A stretch of DNA of 64,000 nt from Anaerolineae bacterium (GTDB taxonomy: Bacteria; Chloroflexota; Anaerolineae; Aggregatilineales; UBA2796): NCBI GenBank assembly GCA_025055255.1, contig JANWYI010000015.1:4996-68995 (forward strand), in the 5' to 3' direction. Position 1 is the stretch's first letter. Each line of letters starts with the position of its first letter. The notes beneath the pieces were generated by a model, which was not told where the DNA came from, searched no databases, and was given only the letters and a program-made list of their open reading frames with translations. This document shows, piece after piece, positions 48,147-58,849 of the stretch. A program made the position numbers and the translations under genes.

Positions 48147-49032
48147 TCAGCGACAGGCTGCCATTTTCTGTCAAAAGCACTATGTAACCTGCCTCAACGT
48201 GCCAGATCAGTGCCTCTGCTGGCACAGTGAGCTTGAGCTCACTGTGCGGCATGGTCTCTGAAAAACACAGCAAGCGATTGCCGAGCAATACAAGGGCACG
48301 CGCCGCGTCAGGACTCCACGTCACTTGGTGGACAAACTCACCTTCGCCTAGCGGCAAATAGAGCGGTCTGTAGTGGCGCGAAGTTACTTGCCAGATGAAG
48401 ACATCAAACAGCGTGCCGACTCCGAGCAGATCGTCGCCCAGACTTTGTAGGCTGAGCGGCGGACGTAGCTCAGCTGTGTAGCGATCTTGTAAATTGCCGA
48501 TGCTGTCATAGCGCACTAGGAAACCTTGCTCGTACGTGCCGCGCAAGGCGCCGCCAACGGCTAGCCTATCGCCTTGCCATGCCAGAGCTGTCACAATACC
48601 TTCGGCTGACCATTCAGCTATGAGCGCAAGCGGTCTAGTTTGCCATATCTGCACACGATCACTACCTGCAGCGGCAAGCCGTGCGCCATTAGCTTGCCAT
48701 GCAAGAGCGCGAATGTCAGAAGACTCTGCTGTGCTGCATTCCTGTCTAAAATCTGGCACAGACCACAAACATAGGCGTCCGTTGGCGTCGCCTGTGGCAA
48801 GCAGGACGCCTTCAGGTTGCCATGCCAGAGCTGTCAGCGCTGCACCTCTGCCACCTAGCACTGCCAGAAGCTGTTGAGTGTGTGCATCGTACAGACGCAC
48901 TTGATCCTCAACGCCAAGCGCGATCATGTTATTTGTCGCGCTCCACGTCATCAGCAAGCGACCTTTGGCGTGGCTGGTCATGCTGCTGCTCAACAAGATA
49001 CTGAGCAGAATCAGCGCGCTAATCCATCTCAT
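48124..49032 (-). CDS. Secreted WD40-like beta-propeller protein
   Basis: Signal peptide, then ALAWQPEGVLLATGDANGRLCLWSVPD, ALAWQANGARLAAAGSDRVQIWQ repeats. Confidence 0.8.
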   Translation of the reverse strand: MRWISALILLSILLSSSMTSHAKGRLLMTWSATNNMIALGVEDQVRLYDAHTQQLLAVLGGRGAALTALAWQPEGVLLATGDANGRLCLWSVPDFRQECSTAESSDIRALAWQANGARLAAAGSDRVQIWQTRPLALIAEWSAEGIVTALAWQGDRLAVGGALRGTYEQGFLVRYDSIGNLQDRYTAELRPPLSLQSLGDDLLGVGTLFDVFIWQVTSRHYRPLYLPLGEGEFVHQVTWSPDAARALVLLGNRLLCFSETMPHSELKLTVPAEALIWHVEAGYIVLLTENGSLSLIEAVKCG

Positions 49033-49846
49033 AGCCGCCGTCAATGTTCAAGGCTTGCCCTGTGATGTAATCTGACTCAGGGGCGCACAAAAAGGCGACC
49101 ACCTGTGCCACATCTTGGCAGGTCGCTGGACGGCGCAATGGTACTTTCTCATCAACGCGCTGCTGTAGCCAAGCGCCTTTAGGCAGACCACGCCGCTGTT
49201 GCCCCTCGACCAGGTCTATGTAATCCCACATTGGTGTCTGCACTAGACCAGGGCATACTGCATTGACGTTAATGTTATAAGGCGCGAGGCGCAAAGCGGC
49301 GCTCTGTGTAATGCTGATAACCGCTGCTTTTGAGGCGGCGTATTGCGGCGCATTGGCTCTGCCACGCCTGCCCGTCACTGAGGACAGATTGACGATCTTG
49401 CCAAAGCTGCGCGGCGCGCGTCCTGCCGCCTTGATTGCCTCTGGCACTTGAGCGATCATTTGCCGCGCCACGCTCTGCAAGGTGAAAAACAGACCTTCCA
49501 CATTGGTGTGCATCAGCCAACGCCATTGCTCAGGCGTGATTTCCATCAAATCCACGCGCTCGTTGACGCCTGCATTGTTGATCAAAATGTCAATGCGCCC
49601 GAAATGCTCAGCTACCGCAGCAACCATGCTGCGCACTGCTGCATGATCGCCAACATCTAGCACATGTACCTGTGCCTGCACTCCGAGAGCGCGCACTTTC
49701 TCGCCTGTGCGATGCGCCGTCTCAGGATTGATCTCAGCGATCACGATGTGCGCGCCTTGCTCAGCGAAATGCAGCGCTATTGCCTCGCCAATGCCCTGTC
49801 CTGCACCTGTGACTATTGCAACCTTGTCCTGAAAGCGTTTGTCCAT
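49019..49846 (-). CDS. SDR family oxidoreductase
   Basis: VTGAGQGIGEAIALHFAEQGA, NNAGVNE, YAASKAA. Confidence 0.95.
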   Translation of the reverse strand: MDKRFQDKVAIVTGAGQGIGEAIALHFAEQGAHIVIAEINPETAHRTGEKVRALGVQAQVHVLDVGDHAAVRSMVAAVAEHFGRIDILINNAGVNERVDLMEITPEQWRWLMHTNVEGLFFTLQSVARQMIAQVPEAIKAAGRAPRSFGKIVNLSSVTGRRGRANAPQYAASKAAVISITQSAALRLAPYNINVNAVCPGLVQTPMWDYIDLVEGQQRRGLPKGAWLQQRVDEKVPLRRPATCQDVAQVVAFLCAPESDYITGQALNIDGGYEMD

Positions 49847-49879
49847 TGATAGCCTGATTGTGCGCTGTGCTGGAGATTC

Positions 49880-50260
49880 TCATGCGCCGTCTTCGTCCAG
49901 TGCCTCAAGGTTTGAACCACTCTGAATACCATCAAAGCGTAGCCATGTGCGCCCAACGCGAAAGAGCGTGTTCGGCGCGATCTCATGAGGCTGCTCAGCA
50001 GCGACTTTGTCGTTGCGAAAGCCGATGAAAGTGCCATTGCGGCTGTTCTTGTCAACAAGAACACAGCGCCCTGAGCTCAGCTCACAGATTAAGTGCGCAT
50101 GCGTGCGCGAGACTTGCTGGTCATACTCAATGTTGATGTGCGCGCCTTGACTGCGCCCGATCACGATAGTCATCGCCTTGCTGTCACTCGGCACTTCCCA
50201 TGAGAGCGTCTTGCCGTCGAGCGGACCGCTCATGTACGTGATTGAGACTGTTTGACGCAT
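49880..50260 (-). CDS. FHA domain protein
   Basis: IGRSQGAHINIEYDQQVSRTHAHLICE...LVDKNSRNGTFIG. Confidence 0.92.
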   Translation of the reverse strand: MRQTVSITYMSGPLDGKTLSWEVPSDSKAMTIVIGRSQGAHINIEYDQQVSRTHAHLICELSSGRCVLVDKNSRNGTFIGFRNDKVAAEQPHEIAPNTLFRVGRTWLRFDGIQSGSNLEALDEDGA

Positions 50261-50271
50261 AGTTCGATTGA

Positions 50272-53200
50272 CTACTGTTGCCTATTTTTGAGTTTCTGGC
50301 GTGCTTCACGACGCTTCAACTCGGCTCTGGAGTAGTCAGGCTTCAAGGCGAGCGCTTGATTGAGCGCCCTGATTGCTTCAGGATAGTTGCCGTCTTCAAT
50401 CAGCACCTCGCCGAGATTGTACCAGAACCGTGCATTTCGGCTGTGTAGCTCGGTAGCGCGCTTGAGCGACTGCAAGGCTTCAGCGCGCCTGCCGAGCGCC
50501 GCATATGCCAAGCCTTCACCTTCCCAAGCCAGTGGCAATTGCGGCGCTAACTCGCGCGCTTTGGCATACGAGTCTAGCGCTTCCGCGTGGCGATGCAAGC
50601 GGCGCAGGCTCTCGCCATGCTGTGTCCAGAGCTGTGCAGCACGTTGTGAGTTGGCAGGCAAGGCGGCTAAGCTTTCAACACATACCCGCAGTGCTTCTTC
50701 ATGTTTGCCTAGCCGATGCAAAAGGTTCAGCACATTCAGGCGATACCGCGTGACATGCGGCGCATAGTGTAGCGCTTGTTCAAAGGCTTCAAGCGCTTGA
50801 GAGGCCTGTCCCAAGCGCTCCAAGAGAATGCCACGCTCATTATGCGCTTTTGCGTATTCAGGCGCTAAACTAAGAGCGCGATCACAGGCTTCAAGTGCCT
50901 CAGGGTAACGCTTGAGGCGGCGCAAGACGGTAGCGCGCAGCGCGTGCGCCTCAGCCGTGTTGACAGGCTCTAAAAGCGAGAGCGCTTCAGCCAGCTGACC
51001 GCGTCGTGCCTGTAGTGCCGCCAGCTGGACTTGATACCAAGTCTGCGCAGGTTTCAAGGTCAGGGCGCGTTGCCACGCCGAGACAGCCTCATCATAGCGC
51101 GTGAGGCGCTCTAGCGCAAAGGCGCGTCTTGTCCACAGCCACGCTTGGTCGCTGCGCTGCTGTAGAGCGCGGTCAAAGGCGTCAAGCGCGTTTGCCGCCT
51201 CACCATTTCGCAAGTAAGCAGTGCCTAGACGCACTAGCGTTATGAAATCGTCAGGGCGCTGTTTTAGTACAGCTTGCAGAGCATCAACGGCTTCGTTGTA
51301 TTGCCTCAAAGCGAGCAAAGCTAGGCTTTTGCCTGTCAGTGCTGTTATGTGCTGCGCATGACGCTGCAAAACCTGTTCGTAGGCGTTCAATGCCTCAGCT
51401 GGACGGTTGTGATGCAGATGAATGCGTCCAAGCCTCAGCCAGACGCTCGCGCTTTCAGGGTGCAGACGTTTGGCTTGCTCCAGCGCTGTGAGCGCCTGAG
51501 GCAGGTTGCCGCTGATCAGGTAGATATCGGCAAGGCTCAACCACACAGAGAAGTCCTTTGGCAACAGGCGCGAAGCCTTCAAAAAGGTGCTGATTGCCTC
51601 AGAGTGCCGTCTGAGCGCCTTGAGTGCCTTGCCACGCCCGACAAATGCCTCGCCTAGCTCGCGGTCGAGCTGCAGAGCGCGCTCAAAAGCCGCCAGTGCC
51701 TCGTGAACTTGCGCCAAGCGCATGAGAATGTGTCCACGCAGGACATGGCTCAAAGCATGTTCAGGATCAATGGCTAGGGCAGACTGAATCTGCTCAAGGG
51801 CTGCCTCAGGCTGACCGAGCTGCAGCAGCAAGCGCGCATGATTGTAAGTCGCCCAGATATCACGCGGATTGAGCGCTGCTGCACGTTTGTAAGCGGCTTG
51901 AGCTTGGTCATATTGCTTCAGCCGCTCATAGACAATGCCTTTGTTGTACCATGCCCAAGCAAAGTCAGGCCTCAATGCTAGCGCACGCTCAAAAGTTGCC
52001 AGCGCCTCGTCATAGCGTTTGACTTGGCGCAACACACGCCCTTTGCGCGCCCATATCCAAGCCGAGTTAGGATCGAGCGCCAAGGCTTGGTCATAAACGC
52101 TCAAAGCCTCTTGATGGCGCTTGAGTTCGCTCAGGCTGTAGGCTTTGTCCATCAGCTCGTCACGCTCAAGGGCGACTGGGCTATCTTCTAGAGGCGGCGG
52201 ATTACCAGTGAGCGCTTGGTAGCACTGCGCTAACTCTGTCCGCAGCTCTAGCCAAGTCTGTGGACGTGCCTCACGGCGCGGTTTCAGGCAGCGTAGTATG
52301 AGATCGCATAAATCAGCGGGCAACTGCTCGGCAAGCTCAGGCGGAAAGCGCACAGGACGGCTGTGAAGCTCTCGCAGAGCCTGTATACTTCTTGCGCCGC
52401 TAAACGGCTGAATGCCTGTCAGCATCTCATAAAGGATGATACCAAAGGCAAAAATGTCGGCGCGCGCGTCGAGCGGCTGCAAGCTCGGCGTGTACTGCTC
52501 AGGCGCCATGTATGCAAGCGTACCAGCGACTTTGCCCGGCTGCGTGAAGCGTCTGTCATCCAATCGCTGAGACTCAGTCGAGAGAGACGGCACACCTTGC
52601 ACCTCTGTGAAGCTATCTCGTGCGCGTCCGAGTCCGAAGTCAGTCACTTTAGCGACGCCGTCATGGCGCACGAGGATGTTGCCGGGCTTCAAATCTCGGT
52701 GGACAAAACCTTCCTTTTTGGTGACAGCGTGTAACATGCCGTTGCAGACGCCTAGCGCAATTTCAAGGCTCAGTTGTGGCGTCAGGCGCTTGTGTTTGAT
52801 CCAGCCGCGCAGATCACTACCTAAATCTGCGGCGCCGCGCACATACTCAAGGATAATGTGTGGACGTTCGCTCGCATGGCTCTTGCCGAATGAGGCAACT
52901 TTGTAGGCACGCACAATGTTAGGATGCTTGTCCATCTCAACCCAGAGCCATGCCTCGTGCTCAAAGCGCTGCTTACTTGTTTCATCGTTCAGAAAGCGCG
53001 CCTGAAAAGTCTTGAGCGCTACAAATGTATCAGAGTGCTCATCAAGGCAAATATAAACGATACCCATGCCGCCTTCGAGGATATCCCGAACGCGGTAGCG
53101 CTCGCCGATCAAATCGCCGCGCTGAAAATCGCTGCTCGCCAAGTCGAACTCAGAGACTAGCTCGCTCCTAGTTATTTCTGGAGCACCTGTTCGACCTAGC

Positions 53201-53826
53201 TGCCATGCAGTGTTTAACTCTATCTTCGTCTCTGTTGTCTCATCGTCTTCTAGCAGTTCCTCGTCTCTCTCTAGCCAGTCAGACGGCACTGTTTCTGCAT
53301 ACGCTGTTTGAGGTGGCGCCACGGCGCGCAACGCTGCTGCATACCATTGCGCCAATTCCAGCGCAGCAGCGCGCGACTCAGCGTCTAAGCGTTCTAGAGA
53401 GACTTCAGCTACTGCCCAGAGTGCCACGCCGATGTTATTGGGACTTGGCGTGCTGTGCGCCACATTCACAATCCAAGCAGCTAAATTTGCCTGTGCTACG
53501 CCTGCTAACGCCTGATCAGTAGGCTGTGAGGCAAGCCGACCAGCACGCTTATAGGCTTGCAGTGCTTTTGCCACGTAGAGAATGTTGAGCCGTTCGCCTT
53601 CATAGGCGCGTTGAGCGCACAGGTCGCCCAGAGCGAAGTAGTCAGCAGCTTGTGATGGCACACGCCGCAGCGCGAGCCGCCCTAGACGCCGAATGTCAGG
53701 ATCAGGATCAGCAGCGAAGAGATCAACATCATCCTCGAGATGCGGCGCAGCCAGCAGCAGTTGTTCGTCACCCGCCGAGAGAAGCGCAGGTTGTAGTCCG
53801 ACTTGTGGCGCGCGCCAAAGGCTCAT
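50272..53826 (-). CDS. Ser/Thr protein kinase with long C-terminal TPR array
   Basis: GERYRVRDILEGGMGIVY, VALKTF, HRDLKPGNILV, VTDFGLGRA, YMAPEQY; many TPRs after residue ~550; 1184 aa. Confidence 0.93.
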   Translation of the reverse strand: MSLWRAPQVGLQPALLSAGDEQLLLAAPHLEDDVDLFAADPDPDIRRLGRLALRRVPSQAADYFALGDLCAQRAYEGERLNILYVAKALQAYKRAGRLASQPTDQALAGVAQANLAAWIVNVAHSTPSPNNIGVALWAVAEVSLERLDAESRAAALELAQWYAAALRAVAPPQTAYAETVPSDWLERDEELLEDDETTETKIELNTAWQLGRTGAPEITRSELVSEFDLASSDFQRGDLIGERYRVRDILEGGMGIVYICLDEHSDTFVALKTFQARFLNDETSKQRFEHEAWLWVEMDKHPNIVRAYKVASFGKSHASERPHIILEYVRGAADLGSDLRGWIKHKRLTPQLSLEIALGVCNGMLHAVTKKEGFVHRDLKPGNILVRHDGVAKVTDFGLGRARDSFTEVQGVPSLSTESQRLDDRRFTQPGKVAGTLAYMAPEQYTPSLQPLDARADIFAFGIILYEMLTGIQPFSGARSIQALRELHSRPVRFPPELAEQLPADLCDLILRCLKPRREARPQTWLELRTELAQCYQALTGNPPPLEDSPVALERDELMDKAYSLSELKRHQEALSVYDQALALDPNSAWIWARKGRVLRQVKRYDEALATFERALALRPDFAWAWYNKGIVYERLKQYDQAQAAYKRAAALNPRDIWATYNHARLLLQLGQPEAALEQIQSALAIDPEHALSHVLRGHILMRLAQVHEALAAFERALQLDRELGEAFVGRGKALKALRRHSEAISTFLKASRLLPKDFSVWLSLADIYLISGNLPQALTALEQAKRLHPESASVWLRLGRIHLHHNRPAEALNAYEQVLQRHAQHITALTGKSLALLALRQYNEAVDALQAVLKQRPDDFITLVRLGTAYLRNGEAANALDAFDRALQQRSDQAWLWTRRAFALERLTRYDEAVSAWQRALTLKPAQTWYQVQLAALQARRGQLAEALSLLEPVNTAEAHALRATVLRRLKRYPEALEACDRALSLAPEYAKAHNERGILLERLGQASQALEAFEQALHYAPHVTRYRLNVLNLLHRLGKHEEALRVCVESLAALPANSQRAAQLWTQHGESLRRLHRHAEALDSYAKARELAPQLPLAWEGEGLAYAALGRRAEALQSLKRATELHSRNARFWYNLGEVLIEDGNYPEAIRALNQALALKPDYSRAELKRREARQKLKNRQQ

Positions 53827-53836
53827 AACTCAGTCA

Positions 53837-56182
53837 CTATGCCTCATGGCTGGCTAAGTGCGACTGTAAGGTAAAGGTCAAGCGCGTTTGATCGGCTGAG
53901 ACACTGACGTAGACTGTACCATCTTGCCAGTCTGGCTGCTCAAGGAGTTGTGCGCTCAACGGTCGTGTGAGCAGACGCTCAATAGCTTGCCGCAACGGAC
54001 GCGCGCCTTTGGCAGGACTATAACCGCGCTGCAGTAGGAAAGCGCGTGCCTCAGGCGTCAAGTGCAGCTGTAAATGCTGGTCAAGCAGCCGCGTGCGCAG
54101 GTCACTCAGCTGCAGATCGAGAATGCGGGACAGCGTCTCTTCATCGAGCGGATTGAAAATGATGATTTCGTCGAGGCGGTTGAGGAACTCCGCGCGGAAG
54201 AAACGTTGCAAGGCTGCTTGGTAATCTGCTGAGACAGCTGCTGTGCCTGTGAAGCCCATACTGCCGCGCTGTAGTTCCGCTGTGCCGATGTTGCTGGTCA
54301 TGATCCAGACAGCATGGCGCGCATCTACTGTACCGCCGCGCGCATCGGTCAGCCGTCCTTCATCAAAAACTTGTAGGAATAGGTCAAAGACTTGTGGCGC
54401 AGCCTTTTCTACTTCATCCAGCAAGACAACGCAGTAGGGACGGCGGCGCAGCGCCTCGGTCAGCTGACCGCCGCGCTGTGAGTCGCGGTAGCCGGGCGGC
54501 GCGCCAATCAGCCGCGCTACAGTGTGCTCGTCATGAAATTCAGACATATCAAAGCGCAAGAGCGCGTTCTCGTTACCGAATAGGAATGCAGCTAATGCCT
54601 TCGCCAGCTCAGTTTTGCCTACGCCGCTCGGACCCAGAAAGAGAAAAGCGCCGATAGGACGATTCGGATTGGATAAGCCTGCACGGCTGGCACGAACTGC
54701 GCCTGCCACAGCGCTCACAGCGTGATCTTGCCCGATCACGCGCGCACGCAGCACTTCTTCCATGCGTGCATACTTACGCCGATCATCAGCAGTGAGCTGT
54801 GCGACTGGAATGCCTGTCCATTCGGAAAGCACTTCGGCAACTGCCTCTGCCGTGACAATGCGCGGCACGTCGGCGATCAATCCTGTCTGCGTCACGACGC
54901 GCGCGCAGGCTTCATCAAGTAGGTCAAGTGCCTTATCAGGCTGACGGCGGTTGTGTAGATATTTGGTTGAGAGCGTCACAGCTGCTTGCAATGCGTCGCT
55001 CTGAATTTGCACGCCATGATGCTTAGCGTAGCGATCTTGCACATGTGTCAAGATCAGCAAGGTGTCAGCAGGCGAAGGCTCGCCAATTTCAATGGTGCGG
55101 AAACGTCGCTCTAGAGCGGGGTCTTGAGCAATGGCAGTGCGGTACTCCTCATGAGTAGTGGCACCAATACAGGTCACCTCGCCGCGCGAGAGCGCAGGCT
55201 TGAGGATGTTAGCAGCGTCAAGATTGCTATCTACAGTGTCGCCTGCGCCGACAATCGTGTGAATCTCGTCAATGAAGAGGATGATCTCAGGATTCTGGCG
55301 CACCTCGCCTAGAATGCTGACCAAGCGCTCTTCAAACTCGCCGCGTAGACTAGTGCCTGCCAAAAGCGTCCCAATTTCAATTTGCACAATGCGCCGATTG
55401 CGCAGTGGCTGAGGGACGCTACCTTGCACAATGTTATAGGCGAGTCCTTCAACCACAGCTGTTTTGCCAACGCCTGCGTCGCCAATAAGGAGCGGATTGT
55501 TCTTTTTGGTGCGCATGAGCGTGCGCGCAACCATGCGGATTTCGCGCTCACGTCCGATCACTGGACTGAGCTTGCCTTGGCGGGCCAGCTGAGTAAGGTC
55601 GCGTCCATACTTATCGAGCATTGGCGTCGCGCTTTCAGTGTCGCTGCTGAGGTATTCAACCTCTGCTTCACAGACTGGGACATCGTAATCATGGCTGAGT
55701 GAGTCTTCAGCAATAACATGCGTCGGCTTTGCCAGCTCTTCCTCTACAAGGCTGAGCCAAACTGACAAATCTACGCCAAGCACTGATAGGCGGCGCATGG
55801 GAACGCCTTGTCCTTCACGAAGCAAGGCACACAGGACGTGACGTTCATCAATTAGTTCGTGCTGATGTCTTTCGGCAACTTGAATTGCCTCGCTCAGGAC
55901 TCGATAAGCACGCGGTGTAAGCGGTAACTTGGTTGGCATGTCTTGTTCAGCCTCATACATACCTGCATCACGCCGAATGTCGTTGCGGACACTGCGTGGA
56001 TCAAGTCCTGCTGTCAGGAGCAGGCGCTGCGAAAGGCTACCTTCCACTTGGGTAAGCGCAATGTATAGGTGCTCCGTGCCGATGAAGGTATGGTGTAGCC
56101 GTGTTGCCTCATCGCTGGCAGCTTGCAGCAACTGACTGCATCGTTCTCTGATCTCTTGCTCACTAATTTCCGCAGAAGACAC
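53837..56182 (-). CDS. clpC: ClpC/ClpA-type AAA+ ATPase
   Basis: Clp_N repeats, [15 protein letters not shown] and [15 protein letters not shown] Walker A motifs. Confidence 0.92.
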   Translation of the reverse strand: MSSAEISEQEIRERCSQLLQAASDEATRLHHTFIGTEHLYIALTQVEGSLSQRLLLTAGLDPRSVRNDIRRDAGMYEAEQDMPTKLPLTPRAYRVLSEAIQVAERHQHELIDERHVLCALLREGQGVPMRRLSVLGVDLSVWLSLVEEELAKPTHVIAEDSLSHDYDVPVCEAEVEYLSSDTESATPMLDKYGRDLTQLARQGKLSPVIGREREIRMVARTLMRTKKNNPLLIGDAGVGKTAVVEGLAYNIVQGSVPQPLRNRRIVQIEIGTLLAGTSLRGEFEERLVSILGEVRQNPEIILFIDEIHTIVGAGDTVDSNLDAANILKPALSRGEVTCIGATTHEEYRTAIAQDPALERRFRTIEIGEPSPADTLLILTHVQDRYAKHHGVQIQSDALQAAVTLSTKYLHNRRQPDKALDLLDEACARVVTQTGLIADVPRIVTAEAVAEVLSEWTGIPVAQLTADDRRKYARMEEVLRARVIGQDHAVSAVAGAVRASRAGLSNPNRPIGAFLFLGPSGVGKTELAKALAAFLFGNENALLRFDMSEFHDEHTVARLIGAPPGYRDSQRGGQLTEALRRRPYCVVLLDEVEKAAPQVFDLFLQVFDEGRLTDARGGTVDARHAVWIMTSNIGTAELQRGSMGFTGTAAVSADYQAALQRFFRAEFLNRLDEIIIFNPLDEETLSRILDLQLSDLRTRLLDQHLQLHLTPEARAFLLQRGYSPAKGARPLRQAIERLLTRPLSAQLLEQPDWQDGTVYVSVSADQTRLTFTLQSHLASHEA

Positions 56183-56309
56183 GCCTGCACCTCACTACGG
56201 ATCGTTACGTTTTCAAGCATCGGACAAAGCAGGTACTATGAACCAGCTCACGACTTGCATCAGCACTTTACAGCGCGTGATAGTCAACTCAAAGAGCCTT
56301 CAGAAGGCG

Positions 56310-56318
56310 ATTATAGCA
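56310..56318 (-). promoter_or_regulatory. Candidate extended -10 TGCTATAAT upstream of clpC
   Basis: Exact TGC+TATAAT on the minus strand. Confidence 0.55.
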
Positions 56319-56401
56319 TAGGCTCAGTAGATTTGAGTTTTTTCAAGGTTTGCCGCGCAATTGACCACCTGAAGCGTCCATTGCGCGGCGTGTAAGTGCT
56401 G

Positions 56402-57967
56402 CTAGAGCTTTTCGCTGATGGATTTTGCTTGTGTGAAGAGCAATAGATAGTCCGGTCCGCCTGCTTTGCTGTCAGTGCCAGACATATTGAAGCCGCCGAA
56501 CGGATGTACGCCAACCAGTGCGCCTGTGCATTTGCGGTTGAAGTACAGGTTGCCAACATGGAAGACTCGCCGCGCCAGCTCAAGGCGCTCGCGGCTCTGG
56601 CTGTAGACAGAGCCTGTCAAGCCATATTCAGTGCCATTGGCAATCTCAAGCGCATGCGTAAAGTCACGCGCACGGATCAACGCTAGGACTGGACCGAAAA
56701 TCTCTTCCTGAGCAATGCGCGCAGTTGGCGATACGTCGCCAAAGATAGTTGGCTCGATAAAGTAGCCACCTTCAGGTGTCACTTTTGCCTTGCCACCACA
56801 CAGCAACTTGCCTTCCTGCGTGCCAATCTCAATGTACTCAAGGATTTTCTGCATCGCCTTAGCGTCTGAGACAGGACCTTGGTCAATTTCTGGACCGAGA
56901 TCAGGTGCACCAATGGTCAGTTGGCGCGTTTTTTCTACGACGCGCGTTGCCACTTGCTCATAGACCGAATCGACAATGATCGCACGCGAACCTGCTGAGC
57001 ATTTCTGTCCCTGAAAGCCAAATGCGCTGACTACGATGCCGTTTGCAGCTGCTTCAAGGTCGGCTGTTTCATCCACCACGACCGCGTCTTTGCCGCCCAT
57101 TTCAAGGATAGTGCGTTTGAGCCAAATTTGACCTGGATGGACTTTTGCAGCGCGCTCAAAGATGCGCATGCCGACTTCCTTGCTGCCTGTGAAAGCGATG
57201 AACCGAGTTTTCGGATGGTCCACTAGCGTATCGCCGATAGCGCCGCCTGGACCGGGTAGATAGTTCAACACTCCACTTGGCAAGCCTAGATTCCACAAAA
57301 TCTCGCAGAATTTATAGGCAATTACAGGTGTAATACTGGCAGGTTTCAGCACGACCGTATTGCCTGCCACAATTGCTGCACTGGTCATACCGACCATGAT
57401 CGCAGCGGGAAAGTTCCAAGGCGGAATTACAGCGCCGACGCCAAGTGGAATGTACTGTAGCTCAGATTGTTCGCCTGGGATAGTGTAGAGCTGTTCGCTG
57501 GCATGCTTGAGCCGAATCGCTTGCCGCGCATAATACTCCAAAAAGTCTATTGCCTCAGCAGTGTCAGCATCCGCTTCTGCCCAGTTCTTGCCGATCTCAA
57601 AGACCATCCAAGCGCTGAATTCATGCTTACGGCGGCGCATTTCAGCAGCAGCGCGCAGCAAGTAGCGTGCGCGCTCTTCCAAGTCCACATATTGCCAGTG
57701 CTTGAATGCCTCAGCAGCGACTTCAATGGCGCGCTCAGCGTCTTCTCTACGCCCGGCAGAAACCGTGCCGACAATCTCAGCGGGACGCGCAGGATTGATA
57801 GACTGGATGGTCTCAGGTGTGTTCAGCGTGTTCGCGCCAATGCGCAGCGGATAGTGCTTGCCAAGCTGGCTGCGCACATACTCCAATGCCTGTTGGAAAG
57901 CGGCGCGATTGCTGGGCTGGCTAAAGTCAGTCAGCGGCTCATTTTTGAAATCTGGCAGCTTTGCCAT
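56402..57967 (-). CDS. pruA: L-glutamate gamma-semialdehyde (P5C) dehydrogenase
   Basis: LEMGGKDAVVVDETADLEAAANGIVVSAFGFQGQKCSAGSRAI. Confidence 0.95.
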   Translation of the reverse strand: MAKLPDFKNEPLTDFSQPSNRAAFQQALEYVRSQLGKHYPLRIGANTLNTPETIQSINPARPAEIVGTVSAGRREDAERAIEVAAEAFKHWQYVDLEERARYLLRAAAEMRRRKHEFSAWMVFEIGKNWAEADADTAEAIDFLEYYARQAIRLKHASEQLYTIPGEQSELQYIPLGVGAVIPPWNFPAAIMVGMTSAAIVAGNTVVLKPASITPVIAYKFCEILWNLGLPSGVLNYLPGPGGAIGDTLVDHPKTRFIAFTGSKEVGMRIFERAAKVHPGQIWLKRTILEMGGKDAVVVDETADLEAAANGIVVSAFGFQGQKCSAGSRAIIVDSVYEQVATRVVEKTRQLTIGAPDLGPEIDQGPVSDAKAMQKILEYIEIGTQEGKLLCGGKAKVTPEGGYFIEPTIFGDVSPTARIAQEEIFGPVLALIRARDFTHALEIANGTEYGLTGSVYSQSRERLELARRVFHVGNLYFNRKCTGALVGVHPFGGFNMSGTDSKAGGPDYLLLFTQAKSISEKL

Positions 57968-58080
57968 GATTAAAACCTTTCTTAGCTTTGAACGGCTCTT
58001 ATGTGACCAGATTATATATAATCATTGCTTAGAGGGAAAGGCACAGCACACTGCCACTGACTGCTTTTTTTAGCACGTGG

Positions 58081-58089
58081 TGCTATACT
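58081..58089 (+). promoter_or_regulatory. Candidate extended -10 TGCTATACT
   Basis: Upstream of the MBL gene; favours the start at 58123. Confidence 0.5.
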
Positions 58090-58122
58090 CAGTGACTGCT
58101 CAGTCAGTTGGACACACGGCTC

Positions 58123-58824
58123 ATGCACAAAATTCTAGACGGCATATACACAATTCAAGGGCTGCGCGTCGGTCGCGTGTATGTGATCCAAAGCACAGAT
58201 GGCTTGACACTGATTGACACGAGCGTCGAAGGCGCTGAACATGGCATTGCCCGCGACCTTGCTCACAAAGGCTACACTTTGAAAGATATCCGCCGCATTC
58301 TCATCACGCATGCACATCCTGATCACGTCGGCGCGTTAGCCGCGCTCGTGCGAGCAAGCAGTGCGCAAGTCTATGCACATGCTCTTGAGACGCCTATCAT
58401 TCGCGGCGAAAAGTCGGTAACTTATGCGCCCAACTACAGGGACACAGCTTTTACTCGTCTTTTCTCCGCCTTGCTTGGCATTCGCGGTATGCCTTCGGCT
58501 CAGGTTGACCGTATCATCGCCGAAGGCGATAGCTTGCCTGAAGTCTTGCCCGATTTGCAAGTGATCGAGGTGCCTGGTCACACCTACGGACAAGTAGCCT
58601 TCTATTCACCTGCGCGTAAACTGCTCTTCTGCGGCGATGCTGTAGTACGCTTTGGCGGTCGGCTTAGCTTGCCGCTAGCGGCATTCACGTCTGACATGGC
58701 ACAAGCAAAGCGCAGCATCAAGAAATTAGCGGCGCTTGACGTTGAGACACTGTGCTTCGGTCATGGCGCGCCGATTACGCATGGTGCGAGCGCGCCTCTA
58801 CGAGCCTTTGCCAACGATCTCTAG
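58123..58824 (+). CDS. MBL-fold metallohydrolase
   Basis: ILITHAHPDHVGALAALV; GDAVVRFGG. Confidence 0.92.
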   Translation: MHKILDGIYTIQGLRVGRVYVIQSTDGLTLIDTSVEGAEHGIARDLAHKGYTLKDIRRILITHAHPDHVGALAALVRASSAQVYAHALETPIIRGEKSVTYAPNYRDTAFTRLFSALLGIRGMPSAQVDRIIAEGDSLPEVLPDLQVIEVPGHTYGQVAFYSPARKLLFCGDAVVRFGGRLSLPLAAFTSDMAQAKRSIKKLAALDVETLCFGHGAPITHGASAPLRAFANDL

Positions 58825-58849
58825 CGGATACACAAGGTGACGAGGAAGT

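Noticed and set aside
56353-56388. CCGCGCAAT/ATTGCGCGG hairpin downstream of pruA as a terminator
   Set aside because: Long 18-nt loop and no U tract on the relevant strand; left uncalled.
58010-58023. Perfect palindrome GATTATATATAATC
   Set aside because: AT-rich palindrome near divergent starts of pruA and the MBL gene; probably -10-like promoter DNA, not enough to claim a regulator site.
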